Of a stretch of DNA of 64,000 nucleotides, positions 1 to 10,961 are shown one piece after another. Position numbers and translations under genes: made by a program. This DNA comes from Gracilaria gracilis (Eukaryota > Rhodophyta > Florideophyceae > Gracilariales > Gracilariaceae). The DNA lies in NCBI GenBank assembly GCA_030374805.1, contig JARGSG010000011.1, positions 372,001 to 436,000 on the forward strand, written 5' to 3'. Position 1 is the stretch's first letter. Every line of letters starts with the position of its first letter. The notes below the pieces were generated by a model. That model did not search any database. It saw nothing but the letters and a program-made list of their open reading frames with translations, and had not been told where the DNA came from.

Positions 1-265
1 GGGCAACAACGAGCACCCAAACACAATCACGATAGAGAGTCAACGTCGAACCACTACCAACACAACGCCCTCAGGGAGGAATGCAATCGAAAAAGGGAAT
101 TACAACACCAACGAAACCAAGCAATAACACAAGATACGGAATCAAACAAACAACGGAAACATCAACAACGGCGATGAATAACGAGGTTGGCGGTGAGGGA
201 GAGCGGCGGAAAGGGAATCATGACGAACAATATCGGCAGAGGTCAGCGGGGCTGGGCCCATAACC
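1..265 (-). mobile_element. copia family A/B leader, partial (minus)
   Basis: Reverse complement of the leader found at 48560-48829 (family A) and related to that at 3000-3230 (family B). It ends at the primer site 252-265, so this is the 5' untranslated part of a minus-strand copia element that continues off the left edge. No coding domain is visible; the short ORF here is not credible. Confidence 0.75.
252..265 (-). promoter_or_regulatory. Primer binding site (half tRNA-iMet type)
   Basis: On the minus strand this reads GGTTATGGGCCCAG and directly follows the LTR end ATCA. It is complementary to the anticodon arm of initiator-Met tRNA (CTGGGCCCATAACC), the site used by Drosophila copia, where a 5' half tRNA primes reverse transcription. 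Confidence 0.8.
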
Positions 266-317
266 TGATGGAGGTTATAGCTGGAAGCGAAAGTTGAGGG
301 GATGCAAGGGAAGTTTT
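266..317 (-). repeat. LTR family A, 3' end fragment
   Basis: Matches the U5 end of the family A LTR at 48830-48880. The match stops near 317, where family A sequence of the opposite orientation begins, so this is a rearrangement junction. Confidence 0.7.
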
Positions 318-872
318 TCCAAGAGGTTGTTATTTGTTACATGCTTGGAGAAAATATATGGTTCAAGGATCTAGGAGGTTGTCATTTGTGCATGTCTAGA
401 TCGCTTTTGTGATGGTATTGAGGCAGAAAGTGTGTTGTTTTGCAGGTTTGAGAGGAACTGGAATTCAATCTGCTTTCAAAGTCAGTGAGAGAGAAACGGT
501 GTCTGAAGACCATCCTGAGATTTGACTTTTCACTGTCTTGCCAATTCTTTGCTGCTTAGAAGATGGTGTCTCATTGCCTTCGTTACAAGTGATGGAGTAC
601 TGCGATTGAAGTGAGTGACAGAGGGAGGGTGTTGAAAGAAGACCCGATGCTGTCACTCTAATTTTAAGTCAAACAGTACGCAAGTGTGGTAGAAGTACAC
701 TGGTCATTGATGTACGAATATGGACTTTGATACAACTCATTAGGCTGTTGAACTGGCTGTCACCATCCTTCTGCACGATATTACTGAAAGGGTTGCATTG
801 CACATCTTACACCAAGTTAATTGTGCTGTTGGTGCTTGTGCTACTCGCTTGAAGTCAGTAACAGAGGGAGGG
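318..872 (+). mobile_element. copia family A 3' internal fragment
   Basis: Plus-oriented copy of the last ~550 bp of the family A internal region (reverse complement of 46509-47065). It keeps two units of the hairpin array (about 315-350, and 368-402 with arms GATCTAG/CTAGATC) and ends with the polypurine tract at 862-872 (CAGAGGGAGGG) next to the LTR. Two more copies of the tract plus LTR-start pattern lie at about 480-520 and 610-655. No protein is encoded. Confidence 0.75.
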
Positions 873-1767
873 TGTTGGATGTCATGCTGTCACTGACATC
901 AAGCTGTTCCCATGTGACAAGTCTAGAATGGTACCTTGGTATGTGAAACTATGACTTATGTCGTTCTGTACGCTCCACCGTGTTGGATGGTGGAAGAGCC
1001 ACCTTTGGATGAACGTGTCAGATGTGGTGCTGTGTCGAATACCAAGGTGTTCAGATGGGTTCGTACAGACAGACTGTACACGAGGACACGTTGTCTAGAG
1101 TGGTCGAGGTGTACAGTGTGCACATGTAGCAATGTGGATACTTGGTACATGGTGCACGAGTGTTGACACTGTTGAGTGGTTGACATCATGTTCGGGTAGT
1201 GCTGCATGCACATGTATGTATCTGGATGCATGGAACTTGTTGGCTGTGTTGGGTTTACGTCATATGGTTTACAGGTACTTGTTGCTGACTTGTGACTTGG
1301 TGAGCCTAAATATACACATTATGGCGTCGTGTAGTGATTACAGGTTGCAGGCAACAGGTTCGGGTGTTTGTGTATGGATTGTCGTGGTCTGGTCATTATG
1401 GTGCGCTGTCTTATTGTGTGTATGCACTGTCATGGATGCGCATGGTTGTACATTGTTGTACATTGTTGTACATTGTTGTGCAATATTGTACGGAATTGTT
1501 TTGCACTGCTGTGCATTGTTGTGCCTCGATAGTTGTAAGCTGTCATGAATTGTGGCAGCGTTACCATGTCACGTTAGAAGATAATTGATAGTATTGAGTG
1601 TCCCTGCTTAGGGGCTTAGGTTTTACTCAGAGTTGGAGTTGTTCGGTAGTGCGACGGCATAGTGCTATATAAGTTGTGAGCTAAGCACCTCCAAGTAAAT
1701 CCCAGACAGAGCTGGCGAACTTTCCTTGCATCCCCCCAACTTTCCCTTCCAGCTCTAACCTCCATCA
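873..1767 (+). repeat. LTR family A (plus)
   Basis: About 895 bp, starts TGTTGGATG and ends near TCCATCA. It contains a run of TTGTACATTG-like units (1447-1500) and a TATA box (GCTATATAAG near 1670). Homologous to 12322-13226, 45603-46508 and 48830-49723. The short ORFs inside are shadows. Confidence 0.85.
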
Positions 1768-1770
1768 AAT

Positions 1771-2187
1771 TGAACCAAACACAGCCAACAAAGTTCCATG
1801 CATCCAGATACATACATGTGCATGCAGCACTACCCGAACATGATGTCAACCACTCAACAGTGTCAACATTCGTGCACCATGTACCAAGTATCCACATTGC
1901 TACATGTGCACACTGTGCACCTCGACCACTCTAGACAACGTGTCCTGGTGTACAGTCTGTCTGTACGAACCCATATGAACACCTTGATATTCGACACAGC
2001 ACCACATCTGACACGTTCATCCAATGGTGGCTCTTCCACCATCCAACACAGTGGAGCGTACAGAACGACATCAGTCATAGTTTCACATACCAAGGTACCA
2101 TTCTAGACTTGTCACATGTGAACAGCTTGATGTCAGTGACAGCATGACATCCAACACCCCCCTCTGTCACTGACTTCAAAGCTCTAG
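1771..2187 (-). repeat. LTR family A fragment plus pol-tail scrap (minus)
   Basis: 1771-2156 is the first ~385 bp of LTR A in inverted orientation, forming a foldback with 873-1260. 2157-2187 is the adjoining polypurine tract and a short 3' tail shared with family B elements (compare 21500-21530). The fragment abuts the 5' LTR of element B1. Confidence 0.75.
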
Positions 2188-2985
2188 CGTTGGATGCTGA
2201 CCTAGTGCTGTCACTGAAGCCAAAAGTGCAGGGGAGCATGGGCTGTTTTGGAGGGTGCTGCTGGAAAAGCGCATATGCGCGTTTGTGCAAACTCAATGTG
2301 GAACTGGCTTCTGATTGGCTACTGCAAATGTGCACATGCAACGTAGTGTGTACAATTGTTATGGCATTACTGGGTTGTTCTGGGCTACACGTGTTGAGCT
2401 AGCACAGATTGGTATGCTGGACAGTATGCACAGTTATGTACGTGGACATGTTGAACACATTGATGCAACTTGGTGCACTATGGTGATGAGTCAGGTACAG
2501 TCATGAGGATTACACGAACACTGTGGTAACATGTTGTGGGAACTTTTGGCATTGAGTGAATTTGTGGTTACGTGGTACTTGGTGAGCTGGAGCATACACA
2601 TGTTGGTGTGGTGTACGGACAGTGTATTGGTACAATGTGAATTTGTGCATGGTCATCGTTATGTGTAGGCACGTAACTTGTTGAGTAGGCACGTAACTTG
2701 TTGTGCACTGTTGTGCACTGTTGTGCCTTGAAAGTTGTAAGCTGTCATGAATTGTGGCAGTGTTACCATGTTATGCCAGATGATGATTGGTAGTTCTGAA
2801 TGTCCCTGCTTAGTGGCTTAGGTTTTACTCCGAGTGGAAGTGAGCGGTAGTGCGACGACGTAGTGCTATATAAGTTGTGACAGAAGCACCTCCAAGTAAA
2901 TCCGAGCCAGAGCTGGCGAACTTTCTTTGCATATCCCCACCTTCCCTTTGCATCAACCTTCCCTTCCCAGCTATAACCTCCATCA
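2188..2985 (+). repeat. 5' LTR of B1
   Basis: About 798 bp. It contains the 12-bp palindrome GCGCATATGCGC (2269-2280), an inverted CCAAT module GATTGGCTACTGCAAATG (about 2313-2330) and TATA box GCTATATAAG near 2870. It ends CCTCCATCA directly before the primer site. Its R-U5 half resembles that of family A. Confidence 0.85.
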
Positions 2986-2999
2986 AGTTATGGGCCCAG
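2986..2999 (+). promoter_or_regulatory. Primer binding site of B1
   Basis: AGTTATGGGCCCAG, one base away from GGTTATGGGCCCAG, immediately after the LTR. Half tRNA-iMet type as in Drosophila copia. Confidence 0.8.
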
Positions 3000-4212
3000 C
3001 CCCGCTGACCTCTGCCGTTATCGTTCGTCTCTCGCCGCTCTCCCACACCGCCGCTCGCCCGTTTCGCTGTTTCTCTATCTCCATCTTCTCGTTGCGTTGG
3101 GTGTGTTGACCGTGTTCTTGGTTGGTATTGGTATTCTTTTTACGGTTTGCGTTCCTCCCTGAGGGCGTTGTGTTGGTAGTGGTTCGACGTTGACTCTCTA
3201 TCGTGATTGTGTTTGGGTGCTCGTTGTTGCCCTTGTTGTCGATCGCTATCCGATTTGTTTGGTCTCCCTCTATTGTTCTTGTTGTTGGGATCCCCGCGTC
3301 GTGTTTGCGGGTTCTGATCCGAGAGGTTGAGACCATTTTTATCGAAGTCTGGGCACTAGCTTTGTGCTCAGCAGTTGTTGTTGATGTCCGTGCACTACGT
3401 GTGTGCTCGGCATTTTTGGTCATCACTGCATTACCTGTGCGACGAACGGTTGATCCGAGTAATCGGGGACGGGAGCCAGGCGGCTTGAACCAAGGCGGAC
3501 GTGCTGACTAGCGGGCTCCACCGGTTTTTTGGGCGGATAACGGTGTTGTACCGCGAGCGCTGAAGCTAACGGGGTGCCGTGGCGTACTGCACTTTGGTTG
3601 TGGTGTTTGACTTTTGGTTGGTTGAACCTGACTGTGTGTTAGGTGCTTGGACGGCGTTGAAGGCATCCATAAGGAGCTTTTGATCCGTGCAATTGACTCA
3701 TTGGCTTGTCCAGTGGGATTCTAGTACGGGGAGGCAACGTAACGAAGGCTGACCTCCCATTGGGATCACGCCGCTTGTGATCTTCATTGATTGCTCGCTA
3801 GAAGCGTACCTTGGGTGTCAAAGTAGCTGCTGTTTCAAGGTCGCGCAAGTTCTTGCAAGATATCAGAGAGGGTTTTACTTGGTGAAGGCATATCTTTGGC
3901 CATTAACCATCCTCTGGACATCTCGTAGAGAGCAACGTTTTTTCTCCTTGAACGCGGGAGAGGGTTGACTGCAGAAGGCGTTTCCTACCCGGACGGTCTC
4001 CGGGGGTCAAAGGTCCGACTCCCTAAGGTACCGAGAATAGTATTTCCTGCCAGTGGGCCCGACTATTGAAGTTTTATTAGTTTTTATTATTGTTGTTGTT
4101 ATTATTGTTGTTGTTATTGTTGTTGTTGTTTGTTGGCTGTTGTGGTTTGCTGTTGTCCTGTTGTTTCTGCCATTTCTTTCATCTGGGATCGCTTTTAATC
4201 TCACTTTGCGAC
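3000..4212 (+). other. B1 leader with structured RNA and TTG/TTA microsatellite
   Basis: About 1.2 kb with no supported gene. The segment 3987-4061 matches a three-hairpin element conserved in families A, C and D. A (TTG/TTA)n microsatellite at about 4076-4132 lies between it and the gag start. Much of 3000-4000 is shared with the family A leader (47800-48815). Confidence 0.7.
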
Positions 4213-7200
4213 ATGGACTCGTTCACTGGGATCAAGATTGAGAAGTTGGGTGAGGATAACTTCCATATCTGGAAGGAGAAAGTTCAGCTTGGGCTTGCGC
4301 TCAAGGATCTCAAGAAACATCTCACCAGCTCTCCAACCACCAATCCAGAAGAATTGTCCAAGTAAGAAACTCGCGACTCAAAGGCCAGAGCTATCATTGG
4401 GCTTACGCTCAGTGACGAACATTTGGATCATGTGCGCGATGTGGAGGCTGCTGCCGATGTGTGGAAGGCCATATGCAATGTTTTCCGGAGGAAGATTCTT
4501 CTCAACCGAATCAATGCCAGACGTGCTTTTTACACCGCCAAGATGCGTGACGACCAGAAGATGTTGCAATTCATCAATCATGTTCGTCACTTGGCTTCTG
4601 ATCTCAAGAGCATGGACGTCAAAGTTGAAGAAGAAGACATTGCAATGGCTATCTTATGTGGACTTCCGGAACGTTTCGAGCACCTCATTGTGGCTATCGA
4701 CACCACGATCGGAGATCGCGAGCTCAGTTTGGAGTCGTGAAGAGTCGTTTGCTGCAAGAAGAGCAGCGAAAAAATGATCGTGCCAAGGAGGAGTCCGGAA
4801 GTGACGCAGCTTTGGTCGGGCGGCAGAAGCCATTGAAGTCAATTATATGTTACTATTGTGGCAAGAAAGGTCATATCCAGAAGAACTGTTACAAGAGACA
4901 ACGTGATGGGGCTAAGAAGAATCATGTCGATGCTGCTCACCCCAGTGGGAATACCGCGCTCAGCTGTGAGCTTGGTGCGAGGGGCGACGATTCTGACTTT
5001 GTATGTCTCATTGCGACAGGTGCCGATAAGGCTAGTAACAGTGACTAGATTATTGACTCTGGTGCGACTGCACACATGACGTATGATGACTCAATGATCC
5101 AAACGTATGAGAGCAAGGTGTTCTCTGGCGTGAGTATTGGCAATGATTCCAAACTAGAGTCTGTGGGTCGCGGTAGTGTGGAGCTTGATCTGAGTGTGGA
5201 AGGCGCCAAACGTAATTGCAAACTGAAACAGGTGGTGCACGTGCCATCCTTACGGTACCACCTGCTTTCAGTGTCAGCGATCTGTGATCTGGGCTGCAAG
5301 GTAGTGTTTGAAAGAGAGAAGGTATGTGTTTACAAATGGTCGAAAGTGGTTGCCTCCGGGTGCCGTTTCAAAGGCATGTACTATCTTCGCACTGCAGCCG
5401 AACAGCGTACAGATGTGGACAGCGCCCTTGTGTCAGACCTGTCTCTTTGGCATGCTCGAATGGCTCATGTGAATGTGGAAGGCATTAAGCAGATGGCTCG
5501 CAATGTGGTTGTATCAGGGCTGAATGTAGATTTGGCACAGAAGCTGGATGTGTGTGGCTCGTGTGTAGTAGGAAAGGCATCCCGTGCTCCGACTCCCAAG
5601 CAAGGGGGGAACGAGCAGAACACGTACTGGACCTTGTCCACTCGGACGTTTCAGGTCCAGTAAGTGTGAAATCCTTGGGAGGCTCGCACTACTTTGTCAC
5701 ATTCATCGACGACCACAGCAGGTATTGCTTCTTGTACATGCTCAAAACCAAAGATGAGGTGTTCCAAATGTTCATGAGGCGGCTCAAGTCTGTGGAAAAC
5801 CAGACTGGACGAAAGTTGAAAACCATCACCGCACGTGAAAGTGTGCTACGTGCATTGCGCACTGACAACGGTGGTGAGTATCTGTCCAATCGTTTCCGCA
5901 AAGAACTAGAGCGCCAAGGTATTGAACATCAGCGAAAAGTGCCGTACAATCCACAGCAGAATGGGCTTGCCGTAAGGTTCAACCGAACACTCATGGACGT
6001 GGTCAGATCGATGTTGCACCACAAACAACTGCCAAAGATATTTTGGGCTGAAGCCTTGAACGTAGCAGTGTATGTACGCAAAAGAGTGACCTGCAAAGCC
6101 CTTCCTAGTAATTCGACTCCGTTCGAGCTGTGGCATGGTCAGAAGCCTGATGTGAGCAATCTGCGTGTGTTTGGGAGCCGATGCTGGTACAAAGTTGTGG
6201 ATCACAAGCTGAAGAAGCTGGAGGACGGAGCAAAGGAAGCCATCTTCATTGGGTACACTTCTGGGTCCCACGGGTACAAGTTGTGGGACGGTAAGAAGAG
6301 AAAGGTGATTGTGTCAAGAGATGTGAGGTTTGACGAGTCTTCGGGCTTAGAAGACCATGAGAACTTTGAGGAAGAGGACTATGCTGACATGGAGTTGAGT
6401 GACATGTCTAGTCTAGATGACACCTCCAACTCTGACACATCCAGTCACCCCAGTGAAGATGATCCTTCCGCACCTGCGCCTGATGTCCATGATGCGTCTG
6501 AGAGTACCAGTGATGGTTTCATATGAGTTCCACATGTTGAGCCTGAAGGGCAAGAGACACAGCCTGTTCGTAGATCCACACGTGAGAGTAAGAAGCCAAC
6601 GCGTTGGTGGGGTGGAACTGCTCTTCTGACAGCCAGTGATGACACTCCTTCTTCTTATAGTGAAGCTGTGTCACGTCCTGATTCCGAAGCATGGAAGAAG
6701 GCAATGAAGAGCGAGTACCAGTCATTGATAGAGCATGACACATGGGATCTAGTGCCTAGACCAGCAGACAGCAACGTGATTTCGTCCAAGTGGGTTTACG
6801 TTCAGAAGTATGAAGCTGCACCATCTGGTGAACCAACTGTGAGGTACAAGGCTCGTATGGTTGCTAGAGGATTGCTGCAGATCGAAGGTGTGGACTTCTC
6901 AGAGACTTATGCCTCAGTAGTGAAGTTCACTTCGATCAGGATGATTCTGTCGATTGCAGCTGTGCGAGACTTTCATTTGCACCAGATGGATGTGAAGACT
7001 GCGTTTCTGAACGGCGACCTGGAGGAGACAGTGTATATGGAGCAGCCAAAAGGTTTCATACAGAAAGGGAACAAGACTTGGTGTGTCGTTTGAAGAAAAC
7101 CATCTATGGGCTTAGACAGGCACCAAGGCAGTGGCATGCAAAGATATACACGTTCCTTGTTGATGAGATGGAGTTGAAGCCCAGTGACGCAGATGAGTGT

Positions 7201-8232
7201 GTGTACACCGGGATAATACTGGGATTTGGGGTTATCATTGATCTATACGTGGATGACCTGCTGAGAGCAAGTCCGAGCATGGAGACCATGAATCACGTAA
7301 AGCCAGAGCTGTCAACTCGGTTCCGCATGAAAGACCTCAAAGAAGCTCGTATGGTTCTCGGATTCGAGATCCACCGTGATCGGGCTAAGCGACAGCTGTA
7401 CCTGACTCAGTCTGCGTACACGCAAAAGGTCTTGGAACGTTTCGGCATGCATCAGTCTAAGCCAGTTGACACTCCGATGGAATCCGGTGTAGACTTGTCT
7501 GTTGTTGAGGAGGTACTCACGGATGTTCCGTATCGTCAGGCGATTGGCAGCCTCATGTATTTGTCTGTGGGAACTCGTCCAGATATCTCATACGCAGTGT
7601 CCAAACTTGCAAAGTATGTGGAGAAACCTGGAGAGACTCACTGGAAGGCATTCAAACGTGTGCTTCGCTATCTCATCGGTACTTGCTTCTTTGGACTCAC
7701 CTACGGCTCTACCACTGATCTGGAACTGCACGGATATGTGGACTCTGACTGGGCAGGCGATGTTGCCAACCGCAAGTCTACCAGTGGATATGTGTTCATA
7801 GTGAGCGGTGGTCCAGTGTCCTGGAGTTCACGTCAGCAGGAAGTGGTGGCGCTCTCAAGTGCTGAAGCTGAGTATGTGAGTCTGTGCTCTGGCACCAAGG
7901 AAGGAGTCTGGCTAAGGCGACTTTGGGACGGCATTGCTATTGTGATTGGAGTTGAAGTGGACGGGTCTGTCAAAGTCTTGGTTGAACCGACAGTTGTGTA
8001 TGTTGAAAACCAGGGCTCCATCGACCTTGCTCGAAATGGAGTTGTGAACAAGCGAACGAAGCACATCGACATTCGGTTCCACCTCACTAGAGAGGCTCTG
8101 CGTGACAAGTCCATCGTGCTGTTCTACTGTCCAACTGATTCCATGGTTGCCGATATGCTAAACAAGCCTCTTGCCCGCGTGAAACTCGAGAAGTTTCGCA
8201 AGGAGTGTGGCGTGCAGCACCTAGAGCTTTGA
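4213..8232 (+). CDS. B1 gag-pol region (fossil)
   Basis: Gag starts near 4213 (MDSFTGIKIEKLGEDNF). Domains in order: CCHC zinc knuckle CYYCGKKGHIQKNC (4848-4889); aspartic protease IDSGATAH (about 5050-5075); GAG-pre-integrase (LWHARMAHVN, about 5447); integrase with TDNGGEY (about 5860) and QQNGLAVRFNRT (about 5955); RT with VDVKTAFLNGD (about 6990) and LYVDDLL (about 7243); RNase H with VDSDWAG (about 7738) and LSSAEAEY (about 7853). The order is diagnostic of copia. The region is broken by several interruptions and is described as a fossil. Confidence 0.9.
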
Positions 8233-8252
8233 AGTCAGTGACAGAGGGGGGG

Positions 8253-9011
8253 TGTTGGATGTCGACCTAGTGCTGTCACTGAAACCAAAAGTGCAGGGGA
8301 GCATGGGCTGTTTTGGAGGGTGCTCCTGGAAAAGCGCATATGCGCGTGTGTGCAAACTCAACAGGAAAGTGGCTTCTGATTGGCTACTGCAAATGTGCAC
8401 ATGCAACGTATTGTGTACAAGTGTTATGGCATTACTGGGTTGTTCTGGGCTACACGTGGGTAGCTAGCACAGATGGTATGCTGGACAGTATGCACAGTTA
8501 TGTACGTGGACATGTTGAACACATTGATGCAACTTGGTGCGCTATGGTGATGAGTCAGGTACAGTCATGAGGATTACACGAACACTGTGGTAACATGTTG
8601 TGGAACTTATGGCATTGAGTGAATTTGTGGTTACGTGGTACTTGGTGAGCTAGAGCATACACATATTGGTGTGGTGTACGGATTACAGTTTATTGGCACA
8701 ATGTGCATTTGTGCATGGTCATCGTTATGTGTAGGCACGTAACTTGTTGAGTAGGCACGTAACTTGTTGTGCACTGTTGTGCATTGTTGTGGCTTGTTAG
8801 TTGTAAGCTGTCATGAATTGTGGCAGTGTTACCATGTTATGTTAGATGATGATTGGTAGTATTGAGTGTCCCTGCTTAGTGGCTTAGGTTTTACTCCGAG
8901 TGGAAGTGAGCGGTAGTGCGACGACGTAGTGCTATATAAGTTGTGACAGAAGCACCTCCAAGTAAATCCGAGCCAGAGCTGGCGAACTTCCTTTGCTTAT
9001 CCACACCTTCC
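8253..9011 (+). repeat. 3' LTR of B1, end-truncated
   Basis: Matches 2188-2985 except that the final ~45 bp are missing. It follows the polypurine tract ACAGAGGGGGGG. Its TATA box (GCTATATAAG, about 8931) lies about 80 bp upstream of the 9012 boundary. Confidence 0.85.
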
Positions 9012-10397
9012 GCAATCTTGCGGCGTTCCGGCGAGTCGCTGGCTTCCGCTCAGGCGGCGTTGGTTCACTTGGGCTATGCGCGGCAGAGCCGGGCGAACTT
9101 CGAGTTCCTAATTCCTGATTCCATCAGCTTCGATCTCCGGTTGTACCGTACACAAGGCGAGATTTCGTATTGCGCCCGCTTGGCGGTGGTTGAGACTTAC
9201 TCCTGGAGAGGACGTCCTAATGTACGCCAGGAGGCGGTGTGTTGGATTCATCCAATCATCCGGGCGGAGTTCAGGTATCTTCGCCGGGAGTCCCGTTCGC
9301 GGTGGTTAAAGAACTTCATCCGCGATGATCGTCGTGCGCGTTCACGTTTCGGGTTTCTCGTCCCGTATCAAAACACGGAGATCAATCAAATCCGGCACGA
9401 CCACCGGCTGGGCCGTTACATTCCAATTCCCACTTGGTGGTCCTCGGTGGAGGTGCGTCGCGGGTGCTACGTGGGGTTGCCCCCGGTCCTCTCTTATCTG
9501 GGCTCCTGCCTCATCGAGGATCCGTATTCTGGACTGTGGTACGTGGTGCTCACCGAGTGGGCCACCCGCACCGCGGCTTATCTCCTATGGGAATTATACG
9601 ACCAGTATCGACTGTGGTATGTCCCGCCTCGCCTGCGTGCGTGCATCCGAGAACTCTCGCTGCGAGTCCCTCTGGGAGGTGAAAACAATGCCGAAGAAGT
9701 TCGTGGGCTCCTCGACGTAGTCGACCGAGTTGATTGGGCCAGCGTGCCCTTCGCTCAGAGCGGCCGCGGTCACGAGGACGGCGGTTTGGACCGGTCTCCG
9801 GGACGACGCACGCCATTGGCGGGAGATTTCATCTTTTTCAATCCTTGGGAGGTGCAAGAGATCACCGCAGCTGAAGCGGTAGCTCTCCGGATGGCTCCGA
9901 GGTATATCCCTTACGGGCATCCCGTTGGCTTTGTCGACGATGACGATTTTTACCACGCCTACGGCGGTGACGACGACCAAATGATGGACGACGAACCCGA
10001 GACGGGGTATGATGACGACGTAGTCGAAGAGGTTCCTTCTGCCAACGCGGCTGAGCCGACCTCCAATGACACGGCAGCGCCGGGAATGGCGACTGCTGAG
10101 CCGGTAGATCCACCCGCGCCCGAACCTTTGTCGGTAGGTGCTGTGGTGGCTTCCCTTCCGGACGAACCAGATGTGATCGAGGTGCCTACGGTCCTCCTTT
10201 CTGGGGGTGGAAGCGGTGAGGCGGCTGTGATCGCTCAGTTCCTCCGAGGAGTTGGGCTTTCCGCAACTGTCGCGAGCGGGGACGTCGCCGCAATGCAGGA
10301 TGCGTTGGGTGCACGCCTTACTGACGGATCCAATCCCAGCACTGGGGGTACTGGTGACGGCGCTCCGGGCCCTTCCAACCAAGGGTCGGGGGCTTAG
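9012..10397 (+). CDS. Unrecognised GC-rich ORF of ~460 codons
   Basis: A long open frame that I do not recognise. It stays open upstream into the truncated B1 LTR (to about 8943), but that part is LTR sequence, so the true start is either missing or upstream of the junction. The N-terminal ~300 residues look globular and rich in Arg, Trp and Tyr (several RRE/YLRRES-like stretches). A central acidic segment (DDDDFY, GGDDDQMMDDEPE, YDDDVVEE) is followed by a Pro/Ala/Gly/Ser-rich low-complexity tail ending in a stop at about 10397. It is richer in G+C than the flanking copia DNA. No zinc knuckle, protease or RT motif is seen. It could be the last exon of a host gene cut by the LTR, or a gag-like protein of an unknown element; function unknown. 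Confidence 0.5.
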   Translation, partial: AILRRSGESLASAQAALVHLGYARQSRANFEFLIPDSISFDLRLYRTQGEISYCARLAVVETYSWRGRPNVRQEAVCWIHPIIRAEFRYLRRESRSRWLKNFIRDDRRARSRFGFLVPYQNTEINQIRHDHRLGRYIPIPTWWSSVEVRRGCYVGLPPVLSYLGSCLIEDPYSGLWYVVLTEWATRTAAYLLWELYDQYRLWYVPPRLRACIRELSLRVPLGGENNAEEVRGLLDVVDRVDWASVPFAQSGRGHEDGGLDRSPGRRTPLAGDFIFFNPWEVQEITAAEAVALRMAPRYIPYGHPVGFVDDDDFYHAYGGDDDQMMDDEPETGYDDDVVEEVPSANAAEPTSNDTAAPGMATAEPVDPPAPEPLSVGAVVASLPDEPDVIEVPTVLLSGGGSGEAAVIAQFLRGVGLSATVASGDVAAMQDALGARLTDGSNPSTGGTGDGAPGPSNQGSGA

Positions 10398-10961
10398 TCC
10401 ATCTTTCTCCTGATTCCCACTGTGCGGTGTTGTTGTAGGATATAGCCTTGATGGCCATTAAACCTACTTCCGTCTATGACGTATATTTTTCCTTTTCCAA
10501 GTGCCAGCTTCGTCTTCTCCCACTTCTCAACTTCCTTCTTGGTGAGCTAGCTTCTTCCCCTTCGGGGCGTGTTGTCCCACTTGGGCGTTGACAATTGTCG
10601 CCGGGAGACCGGTGAGAGTACGCTGATGGTACTGCACCGCTTTCGATCGTGGGAGATGCTCGACTGGCTCATCCGAGTCAGCCTCGGGTCCGTAGCCGTA
10701 CCAACGTACGAGATACTGTTATCGTTTGGGCTCCGGAGGTGCGCTCGAAGTCCATCGTAGCGTAGTGGGGAGGGAAGCTTCTCACAAGCAATACAATGTG
10801 GCACAGCACGCTGCCTCGCTCTCATCGAGCTGTGAGGCTACGGGGTGTGCCTTTATGTAGGGATACTAAGCGACCGTTCGGCTAACTATGTGACGTACTA
10901 CTTAGAGCAAAGTAAATGTAGTTTGTACGTCACTCGGAAATGTGTACGTCATTCCTGCACA
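10398..10961 (-). repeat. Candidate 3' LTR of copia element E
   Basis: On the minus strand a purine run GGGGGG (10962-10967) follows the pol region of E, and then sequence starting TGTG begins, as expected of an LTR. Near its start are three TGACGTAC-type sites (about 10889-10951) and a TATA-like TACATAAAG near 10855. The far boundary and second LTR copy are not visible, so the extent is a guess. Confidence 0.4.

Larger units (their letters stand above)
2188..9011 (+). mobile_element. Ty1/copia element B1
   Basis: Order: 5' LTR 2188-2985, primer site 2986-2999, long leader to 4212, gag-pol 4213-8232, polypurine tract 8241-8252, 3' LTR 8253-9011. The 3' LTR lacks its last ~45 bp where the unknown ORF region starts. 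The order protease, integrase, RT, RNase H identifies Ty1/copia (Pseudoviridae). The coding region is broken, with several interruptions, so this is a fossil of moderate age. The truncated copy B2 lies at 20625-24281 and a solo LTR at 29508-30307. Confidence 0.9.

Noticed and set aside
252-265. Fragment of an initiator tRNA gene (anticodon arm)
   Set aside because: Only the anticodon-arm complement is present, always next to an LTR; it is the primer site.
936-1588. Several overlapping ORFs on both strands in LTR A (also in its other copies)
   Set aside because: They recur only because the LTR recurs, overlap in several frames, have no domains, and lie in promoter/UTR sequence.
9594-10382. 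262-codon minus-strand ORF
   Set aside because: Antisense of the GC-rich plus ORF, which has the more protein-like composition.
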